This document shows, one piece after another, positions 1 through 5,008 of a stretch of DNA of 5,008 nt (position 1 is its first letter; each line of letters begins with the position of its first letter). The DNA is taken from positions 1 through 5,008 of the forward strand of contig JAGYOC010000266.1 in NCBI GenBank assembly GCA_018399795.1, in the 5' to 3' direction. The stretch comes from Dehalococcoidales bacterium (GTDB lineage Bacteria > Chloroflexota > Dehalococcoidia > Dehalococcoidales > UBA5760). The notes under the pieces are model-generated. The model was not told the DNA's origin. It did not search any database and worked only from the letters and a program-made list of their open reading frames with translations. The translations under genes and the position numbers were made by a program.

Positions 1-6
1 AATAGA

Positions 7-16
7 CTCCTCCCCC
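7..16 (-). promoter_or_regulatory. Strong ribosome binding site of the next gene
   Basis: The minus strand reads GGGGGAGGAG and then TCTATT up to the window edge. This is close to the ideal anti-16S complement. The six following bases already give near-optimal spacing, so a start codon is expected at or just past the edge. It supports the promoter call and shows that a minus-strand gene follows. Confidence 0.6.
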
Positions 17-25
17 TTTCATTTT

Positions 26-55
26 ATTGTACCCACTGATGCAGGTCAGTGGCAA
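26..55 (-). promoter_or_regulatory. Sigma70-like promoter for a gene beyond the left edge
   Basis: On the minus strand a -35 box TTGCCA (55-50) and a -10 box TACAAT (31-26) are separated by 18 bp. Each matches the consensus at five of six positions. Transcription would begin near position 19 and run off the left edge, giving a leader of only about 20 nt before the expected start codon. The site lies after the hairpin that closes the upstream cluster, which suggests that the next gene is separately transcribed. It is a sequence match only. Confidence 0.55.
33..52. promoter_or_regulatory. Palindrome in the promoter spacer, candidate operator
   Basis: CCACTGA (33-39) and TCAGTGG (46-52) are perfect inverted repeats separated by TGCAGG. 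The palindrome fills nearly the whole spacer between the -35 and -10 boxes and touches the -35 box. A dimeric repressor bound here would block RNA polymerase. The regulator is not in the window. Seven-bp half-sites can also occur by chance, so the operator role is inferred from position. Confidence 0.4.
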
Positions 56-74
56 GCCTTTCCGCCGCGGCGCA

Positions 75-122
75 GCAATTCCAGCTATAGAAGTTCTTGT
101 AGACTTCTATAGCTGCAATTGC
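75..122 (-). terminator. Long stem-loop after the cluster, candidate 3' end or terminator
   Basis: The arms at 75-94 and 103-122 pair over 20 bp with a single mismatch (position 81 or 82 region, C opposite C), around an 8-nt loop at 95-102. It begins about 30 nt after the TPR stop codon, in the minus sense, and sits between the cluster and the next promoter, which is where a transcription end would be expected. Against a classic Rho-independent terminator, the stem is AT-rich and has no U-run after it in the minus-strand RNA. A run of six U lies just before the stem instead. It may act as a 3' stabilising structure or be a small inverted-repeat element. Confidence 0.45.
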
Positions 123-151
123 AAAAAACGAATAGAAAATGAGCGTTTTTC

Positions 152-1585
152 TTACTGTGGGAGGCTTTCCCGAAGTACCTGAAGGCGCTCCCGGAACAGC
201 TCGGCTTTTTCTCCGTAGTCCAGTTCTTCCGCCGCCTGGGCGGCTTTAAGGTAAAGCAGGGGATTGTACTTGTCCTTAAGAATCCGCAGCTCCAACACCT
301 GTAGGTACACCTCCGGCTTGCCCTGCTCGCGGTAGATCGCCCGCAGAAGATCATACACCTCCGGTTGCTCAGGGGCCAGGTCAAGGGCCCTCCGGGCGGA
401 CAGGGCGGCCTTTGTTCCGGCCCCCTCTCTCCGGTAACACTCGGATAGTCCCAGATGGGCGCGGTAGTAAAAGGGATACTGCTCACTGAGCTGCTTCCAC
501 TCCTCCCGGGCTTGATCGGTGTAGCCGGCGGCCATCAGCTGTTCGGCCAGCACGGTCCGCACATCCGTTGAAGAGGAGTACCAGTCGGCCAGACGCCGCA
601 AGACCGCCAGCAGCTCCTCCGAATCGCTGTACAAAGCGCTCAGCGCCGCCAGAGACTCCTCCAGAAGGCGTTTCGGCCGCCTGGACTGATCCGAAAGGCT
701 CTGGATACGCTCCATCTGCTGCGCATCCTGGGCAGACTGGGTATCCATTTCCCTGGCAGCCTGCATTCGGTACATGTTGAAAAGCTGTACCGCTTTGCCG
801 ACAGCCTCCTGCAGCAGTCCCCGGGCTTCATCCGTATCGCCCTCTGCGGCGGCGTACCTGCCCATTATAAGAAAGGGCTCGGGATCTACGGTATCAAAGT
901 AAACCGCCTGCTTGAGGTAGGCCCGGGCCTCATCACTTTCACCCTGCTCATGCAACAGAACTCCCAATCCGGCATACGCGTCGCCGCTGCCGGGCTGAAG
1001 CTCTAAAAATCGGCTGTAGGCCTGCTCGAGCTCTTTCATACGGCTCGTGCGGCGCAAAACTGCAATCCTGTGAGAGAGCAGGCGGGGGTTGTCCGGCTGC
1101 AAGCGCACCGCCCTTTCGGTCAGTTCCGCGGCAGCCTCGAACTCTTCGTTTTGAACCAGTTCAAGGGACTGTCCCGCCAATGCCCCCGCCAGCCCCGATA
1201 GAACTTCACTGCGATGGGGGTAGGACGCCTGCAGTTCAGCAAACAGCTGCTCCGCCAGGTTATATTCTTCCCGGTGCAGATACAGATTTGCGCGGGCCAG
1301 ACGCACCAGGTACTCCGCAGGATCAAGGCGGGATGCAAACTCAATTGCCCCTTCGGCCTCTTCCAGCTCACCGGTATTGATATAAGTCAGGCCCAGGAGT
1401 GCAAAACCGGGGGCCTCCAGACATCCCCGGTCCCGTAGCGATTCCATCACCGACTTCGCCTGGTCGAATTTTCCCCGGTTATACAAATCAAGGGCCTGCT
1501 GCAGGTCATTTGAATAAGCCGAAAATAGACACAGAAACAGCAGGACCCCGGCCAGGGCAAGCCTTCGGACAGTTTTAGAACTCAT
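152..1585 (-). CDS. Exported tetratricopeptide (TPR) repeat protein
   Basis: This is a 477-residue protein if translation starts at ATG 1585. Residues 1-25 form a signal peptide: SSKTVRR, then a hydrophobic core LALAGVLLFLCLF, with likely cleavage after AYS before ND. The mature part is helical, with TPR-like 34-residue units near 27-56, 57-90, 91-124, 125-166 (stretched), 167-200, 201-234, 235-265, 340-372, 373-406 and 407-440. Typical TPR positions are visible, as in GLGVLLHEQGESDEARAYLK and GLTYINTGELEEAEGAIE. A charged, Gln-rich helical linker (about 265-310) separates two TPR blocks. TPR proteins are protein-protein adaptors; with an export signal and no membrane anchor, this one is probably periplasmic. 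The start at 1585 overlaps the barrel stop (ATGAGTTCTAA) and puts the signal peptide at the N-terminus. In-frame starts at 1621 (ATG) and 1627 (TTG) would add 12-14 residues before it. None has a clear Shine-Dalgarno, so translation is probably coupled to the barrel gene. No catalytic motif is seen. Confidence 0.88.
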   Translation of the reverse strand: MSSKTVRRLALAGVLLFLCLFSAYSNDLQQALDLYNRGKFDQAKSVMESLRDRGCLEAPGFALLGLTYINTGELEEAEGAIEFASRLDPAEYLVRLARANLYLHREEYNLAEQLFAELQASYPHRSEVLSGLAGALAGQSLELVQNEEFEAAAELTERAVRLQPDNPRLLSHRIAVLRRTSRMKELEQAYSRFLELQPGSGDAYAGLGVLLHEQGESDEARAYLKQAVYFDTVDPEPFLIMGRYAAAEGDTDEARGLLQEAVGKAVQLFNMYRMQAAREMDTQSAQDAQQMERIQSLSDQSRRPKRLLEESLAALSALYSDSEELLAVLRRLADWYSSSTDVRTVLAEQLMAAGYTDQAREEWKQLSEQYPFYYRAHLGLSECYRREGAGTKAALSARRALDLAPEQPEVYDLLRAIYREQGKPEVYLQVLELRILKDKYNPLLYLKAAQAAEELDYGEKAELFRERLQVLRESLPQ

Positions 1586-3452
1586 AATGGGCAAATGTGG
1601 AAAAGAGAAATGGAGTTTCATATTCAACAGTTTCGGCGTACCGGTAGCTGAATTTGGAAATTACACTGAAAGCCTCCTGCAGCGGAATATCGAGCCGCGC
1701 ATCTACCTGATGCTGCAGTCCCCTGAATCCATGGCCCACCAGGTAGTTCGAGTTCATCCGAAAGGGGATCCGCGGCCCGCCGAGGGAGAAGCCGGCGTTG
1801 TGCTGAAAAGCCGAGCCCTCCGCAGCCCCTTCCGCGGCCAGATTCACCCATTCCCAGCTGAACAGATACCGCAGTTTGAACTGCTTTGTAAGCGGAATTG
1901 AACTGGTAAAAGAGCTTTTTGACACCAGATTCTGTCCGCCGGACTCGTCTTCCAATTCAAAAATCTCCGCCACCCCCAAATCAATCCGCCGATACCCGAA
2001 TACAGGGCTCAGGTTCACCCGCCCGTTCCCTGAATAGGTAGAAGAACTTTTATCGGTGCTGTCATGATAGGCATACGCCGCTCCCAGACCGTAGGAGAAA
2101 CCCTCCATTGGATTGTGGCTGTATTCACCGGAGGCATTATGCTGCTGCGTAGTATCGCTGTCCTCGTCCTCCGAACGGCCCGCCGAATACCTGGTATCTA
2201 TTTTCATTCCATCCGCCGGTACCACCACCAGGAAACTGCCCCAACGAAGGCTTTCTCTGGTCCCTTCGCCGACAGTAGCGCTTTCAGCATTGCTTACTAT
2301 CAGCCGGGTCTCTGCTCCCGCCCGCCGCAGAACCCCCTCGTCCTGTTCCCAAATGGTGTCGCCGGCCAGATTATGACTGATATTTCCTCCCGCTGCTCTC
2401 GAAATCAAATACTCCGCGGTTGAGGTGAGCTCTTCGGGGGCATTCAGACTCCATTCAGTACTACCCTTCCAGATTTCAGTATGAGACAGTTCTTCTGTGG
2501 TAAAATCGGGGTCGCTGCGCCAGGTGTCCTCCCGAAGGGCATGAATCTCCCCTTCCAGCCTCTCGGAAAAGCTCAGCAGGAGCCCCGCGTCGCTTCCCAG
2601 AGAACGCTCCTGAAAGGTATCTTCGAAAATTTGCTCTTCCGTCTCTGAATAATGGGGAGATACTCCGGCATACAGGCCTATCGCGGGAGAAAGCGGAAAG
2701 GTAGCGCCCAGGGTTCCGCCGTAGCCCCAGGTGGACACATCCTCCAGCCGGTCGTGGCGAATATCGAATCCGCCGTCCAGATTCAGCCGTAGCATGCCCA
2801 GGGGTAGCTCGGAGGACAGGGACATGGAGTGGTCCGCCTTCTGCCGGTCCTCTAATTCGTCATCACTAATGTCTTCATACTCCTGTTGATCCCAGGATGA
2901 GGAGTACTGCAGCTGAAAGGGATAACGCACCTGATCGCTGGTGGCAATATTCAGCCCCACCCCTGCCGCAGTCCGCAGGCTCTGTCCGTCGAGGGCAAGC
3001 GATTCATTCTGGTCGTAATTGCCCGAAAGTTTCATGGAAAAGGAGGGCGTTGAATATGCCAGGCTGCCCAGATACCGCTGAGTAAAACTGTCAATACCGG
3101 TGTCGCGAAAAGCCTGGGCCTGAATATCCATGAGTCCGTTTTGGCCCAGGTAGCTGCGGTAGTTCAGCTGAGAATCGGTGGACCAGTCCTCTACCGCGGC
3201 CGAACCAGTAGTACCCGAACCGGAGCCGCCCACAATTACACGGCCGCTAAGACGGGAGGCCGCCTCAACTTCCCCAGCCGGAGGCCTCTCCACCGAAATA
3301 GAAGGCCGCTTCCAGCTGGCTTCGGCCTGGTTGGTCCCGCTCTCCGGGAGGTTTCGTACTATGGTCACCTCAGCTCTAAGAAAAGCGGGGGCAAGCAACA
3401 GTGCACATATCCCCGTGAACAGCTGCAGCCTGCGTATTTTAATTGCCTGCAT
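1575..3452 (-). CDS. Predicted outer-membrane beta-barrel protein
   Basis: This 625-residue protein has no family I recognise. Residues 1-27 form a signal peptide: a basic start (KIRR), a hydrophobic core (LFTGICALLLAPAF) and likely cleavage after FLRA. Residues 28-90 are a Pro/Gly/Ser-rich segment. From about 95 to the end there are repeated amphipathic strand-turn-strand units, roughly 12-14 hairpins by eye, with aromatic residues near strand ends. Examples are 239-266, 450-464 and 553-572. The turns between paired strands are short, while other loops are long and acidic (191-208, 271-282, 427-435), as expected of surface loops. The protein ends in HYEF; a terminal Phe after an alternating strand is the usual BAM recognition signal of outer-membrane proteins. 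The ATG at 3452 is supported by a Shine-Dalgarno and directly follows the overlapping FN3 gene. The last 11 bp overlap the TPR gene. It could be a porin, an export channel or a structural barrel; the sequence does not decide. Confidence 0.85.
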   Translation of the reverse strand: MQAIKIRRLQLFTGICALLLAPAFLRAEVTIVRNLPESGTNQAEASWKRPSISVERPPAGEVEAASRLSGRVIVGGSGSGTTGSAAVEDWSTDSQLNYRSYLGQNGLMDIQAQAFRDTGIDSFTQRYLGSLAYSTPSFSMKLSGNYDQNESLALDGQSLRTAAGVGLNIATSDQVRYPFQLQYSSSWDQQEYEDISDDELEDRQKADHSMSLSSELPLGMLRLNLDGGFDIRHDRLEDVSTWGYGGTLGATFPLSPAIGLYAGVSPHYSETEEQIFEDTFQERSLGSDAGLLLSFSERLEGEIHALREDTWRSDPDFTTEELSHTEIWKGSTEWSLNAPEELTSTAEYLISRAAGGNISHNLAGDTIWEQDEGVLRRAGAETRLIVSNAESATVGEGTRESLRWGSFLVVVPADGMKIDTRYSAGRSEDEDSDTTQQHNASGEYSHNPMEGFSYGLGAAYAYHDSTDKSSSTYSGNGRVNLSPVFGYRRIDLGVAEIFELEDESGGQNLVSKSSFTSSIPLTKQFKLRYLFSWEWVNLAAEGAAEGSAFQHNAGFSLGGPRIPFRMNSNYLVGHGFRGLQHQVDARLDIPLQEAFSVISKFSYRYAETVEYETPFLFSTFAHYEF

Positions 3453-5008
3453 TTATTCCGTCCTCCCGAGTTGCACTGAAATCGAGTTGCACTGAAATCC
3501 CGTCACCCTCATTGCCGGAGGTATCTACCGCCCGTACCGTGTACACCGCCGAACTGCTGGTAAAGCTGGTGATATACTCGCTGCTCTCTACTAGTTCAGG
3601 GCCGATGCGCTGGATCCTGGCCTTTGGATAAGCGGCTCGGTAAATCCGGTACCCAATCACATCCTCATCCTCCGGAGGTTGCCACTTCAGAAGGATACTG
3701 TTTTTCTCTCGCTGTGCAGAAAACTCTCGCGGGGCGCCCGGAGCAGTCGCATCCACCGGCACTACCCGGCGGTGCCGGGACTCTTCGCTGGAATTCCCGA
3801 CCGCATCCACCTCGACCACATAGTAGGTGTAAGCCTTTCCCCGCTGGGCTTGCGTATCCAGGTAGGAGGTTTCCGCGGCTTCCAGCTCCGCAAGTATCCT
3901 GGGCTCCCCTTTTTCATCCATCCGGAAGATGCGGTGGGTCTGTAAGTCCCGGGACAGGCTGGGCTGCCAGCGCAGCTCGACATTTCCGTCCCGGGTGCTG
4001 CGGGCGCTAAAGGAGAACACCTTGCGGGGCGGTACCAGATCGGGAATCTTCAGGCTGATTCTACTCCGCTCGCTTTCATTGCCCGAATTATCCACCGCGC
4101 TCACCAGATAATGATATTCAGCCCCGGGCAGCAGACCGTCCTTATGGGCACTGCGGTCGCTGAATTCAGGCCGCTGCGAAGGGACAATCGGCGCGGGGGT
4201 AATGCGCAGCATATTTTCATCTCCCTGCACCCGGTATACAAAATAGCCCTTCAGGTCGGCCTCCCCGGAGGGGTTCCAGCGCAGGCTTACCGAACGCTTT
4301 TCCGGATCAACCTGCCCCGACAGACCACTCACCGGTGACGGCGGCTCGTTGTCGGAGGGAATTATAGTGGCCGCCCCGCCGGGAGCGCTTTCATTGCCCG
4401 CGGCGTCGACGGCACTCACTTTATAAAACCAGGCCTGTCCGCGTACCACCCGGGTATCGGTAAAATCGGGAGTGTCAAAGGGCACCGGCTTTGCATTGAT
4501 ACGGGTAAACTCCCCTTCAAGGGTATCGCTGCGGTACACATGGTAGGAGCGCACATCCTCCTCCGGCGAAAGGTTCCACAGCAGCCGCACCCCCTCATCC
4601 GTATCTATGGCAGTCAGTCCCATGGGCACCAGGGGCGCTTTCGTATCCCTTCTCTGAACAGGTTTTGAATAGACGATTTCACTCACCCGCCCGATCATAT
4701 CCACCGCCTGAACCCCATAGCGGTAGCTCACCCCCTCCTGTACCCCGCTGTCGTAGTAGCTCAGATAATCCTCAATCCTCAGGACCGGGGCATCGTTTAT
4801 CCGAACCGCCTGCCCTTCTTCACCTCTGCCGACTGCGCGGCGATACACGTGAAAGCCCACGGTCAGATCGCCGGCCCGGCCCCTGTACGGCCGGTAGTCC
4901 CACTCGAGCAAAAAATCTTTACCCTCCTGCTCGGCGGAGACCGCGGACGGGACTTCCACCTCGTCGGCCGCCTTTACCGTTATGCGACGGTTCACCGTTT
5001 CAATTTCC
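3439..5008 (-). CDS. Fibronectin type III repeat protein, 5' end outside the window (partial)
   Basis: The frame is open to the right edge, so the N-terminus is missing. Residues here are counted from an in-frame GTG at 4995. Five FN3-like domains lie in tandem at about 14-115, 118-213, 217-317, 320-414 and 417-507. Each has an early strand with a conserved Trp (LLEWDY, LLWNLS, LRWNPS, LRWQPS, LKWQPP), a central HVYR/FVYR/RIYR strand, and a late strand ending in AVDxxGNxS-type motifs (SAVDAAGNES, SAVDNSGNES, RAVDTSGNEG). The GTG is probably not the start: the upstream codons read E-I-E-T, and ITVKAADEVEVPSAV resembles the domain-to-domain junctions further on (for example ISLKIPDLVPPRKV), so more protein precedes it. 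FN3 arrays usually act as spacers or binding modules in extracellular or surface proteins. No enzyme domain is seen. The gene overlaps the barrel gene by 14 bp. Its extreme C-terminus is altered by a 16-bp tandem duplication. The domain call is firm; the function is unknown. Confidence 0.88.
   Translation of the reverse strand, partial: EIETVNRRITVKAADEVEVPSAVSAEQEGKDFLLEWDYRPYRGRAGDLTVGFHVYRRAVGRGEEGQAVRINDAPVLRIEDYLSYYDSGVQEGVSYRYGVQAVDMIGRVSEIVYSKPVQRRDTKAPLVPMGLTAIDTDEGVRLLWNLSPEEDVRSYHVYRSDTLEGEFTRINAKPVPFDTPDFTDTRVVRGQAWFYKVSAVDAAGNESAPGGAATIIPSDNEPPSPVSGLSGQVDPEKRSVSLRWNPSGEADLKGYFVYRVQGDENMLRITPAPIVPSQRPEFSDRSAHKDGLLPGAEYHYLVSAVDNSGNESERSRISLKIPDLVPPRKVFSFSARSTRDGNVELRWQPSLSRDLQTHRIFRMDEKGEPRILAELEAAETSYLDTQAQRGKAYTYYVVEVDAVGNSSEESRHRRVVPVDATAPGAPREFSAQREKNSILLKWQPPEDEDVIGYRIYRAAYPKARIQRIGPELVESSEYITSFTSSSAVYTVRAVDTSGNEGDGISVQLDFSATREDGINAGN
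3461..3467 (-). promoter_or_regulatory. Ribosome binding site of the beta-barrel gene
   Basis: On the minus strand GGGAGGA lies 8 nt before the ATG at 3452. It sits inside the 3' end of the FN3 coding region, so the barrel can be initiated directly as well as by coupling to FN3 translation. It fixes the barrel start. It lies immediately downstream, in the minus sense, of the 16-bp tandem duplication, which leaves it intact. Confidence 0.8.
3467..3499. repeat. Perfect 16-bp tandem duplication at the end of the FN3 gene
   Basis: On the minus strand the unit GATTTCAGTGCAACTC occurs twice in direct succession, and one further flanking base also fits the periodicity. Sixteen is not a multiple of three, so the same DNA is read in two frames: first as ISVQL, then as DFSAT. 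With one copy removed, the FN3 frame would read ISVQLGRTE and stop at a TAA abutting the barrel ATG. In the present sequence it reads on to a TAA at 3441-3439, inside the barrel gene. The repeat is seen directly; that it arose by slippage or duplication from a single-copy ancestor is inference. Confidence 0.9.

Noticed and set aside
124..150. AAAAACG (124-130) and CGTTTTT (144-150) as a small terminator just after the TPR stop
   Set aside because: It is only 7 bp, five of them A:T, with a 13-nt loop; the U-run forms the stem itself, so it would be too weak to call.
85..486. 133-residue minus-strand frame overlapping the end of the TPR gene
   Set aside because: It is an alternate frame of the TPR coding sequence with a Pro/Arg/Cys-rich composition and no domain, and its stop end runs into the hairpin region.
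1520..1535. Cys19 of the TPR protein as a lipoprotein attachment site
   Set aside because: The preceding residues (LFL) do not form a lipobox and the hydrophobic core continues past the Cys; a signal peptidase I site at AYS-ND fits better.
2064..2423. 119-residue plus-strand frame inside the barrel gene
   Set aside because: A short hydrophobic stretch looks like a membrane segment, but it is antisense to conserved-looking beta strands and has no ribosome binding site or context.
3141..3495. Two plus-strand open frames opposite the start of the barrel gene
   Set aside because: They are antisense shadows, rich in Arg/Pro/Ser, with no Shine-Dalgarno or recognisable fold, while the minus-strand reading gives a coherent signal peptide and strands.
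4993..4995. GTG at 4995 as the true start of the FN3 gene
   Set aside because: The frame is open upstream to the window edge, there is no clear Shine-Dalgarno or signal peptide, and the first residues look like the junction following another beta-strand domain.
1..5008. tRNA, rRNA, CRISPR array, insertion sequence or transposase
   Set aside because: No cloverleaf, spaced repeats or transposase-like frame is visible; the window is accounted for by three coding regions and a 151-bp intergenic stretch.

Overview
The window holds the 3' part of a gene cluster that lies entirely on the minus strand. It is read from right to left: a fibronectin type III (FN3) repeat protein that runs off the right edge, then a predicted outer-membrane beta-barrel protein, then an exported tetratricopeptide (TPR) protein. 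Adjacent genes overlap by 14 bp and about 11 bp, so the three look like one translationally coupled transcription unit. Its promoter is not in the window.

The source is a diderm (Gram-negative type) bacterium. The evidence is a 625-residue protein with a signal peptide, alternating amphipathic strands and a C-terminal phenylalanine. The DNA is fairly GC-rich by eye, with one AT-rich island around positions 75-150. The combination of FN3 repeats, an unfamiliar large barrel and a periplasmic TPR protein reminds me of free-living spirochaetes, but this is a weak guess that nothing in the window proves.

Layout: 3439-5008 is the FN3 protein, with five FN3 domains visible and its start outside the window. 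1575-3452 is the barrel, with a good Shine-Dalgarno. 152-1585 is the TPR protein, with a signal peptide and no Shine-Dalgarno. 1-151 is intergenic. It holds a 20-bp-arm hairpin just after the cluster, then a sigma70-like promoter with a palindrome in its spacer and a strong ribosome binding site for a further minus-strand gene that must begin just past the left edge.

Working model (inference): the three proteins act together in the cell envelope. The barrel sits in the outer membrane, the TPR protein is a periplasmic adaptor, and the FN3 protein is an extracytoplasmic scaffold or adhesin. No catalytic domain is visible, so the biochemical role is unknown. The most concrete oddity is a perfect 16-bp tandem duplication at the 3' end of the FN3 gene. 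It shifts the frame, replaces the last residues and converts what would have been an abutting TAA-ATG junction into a 14-bp overlap.
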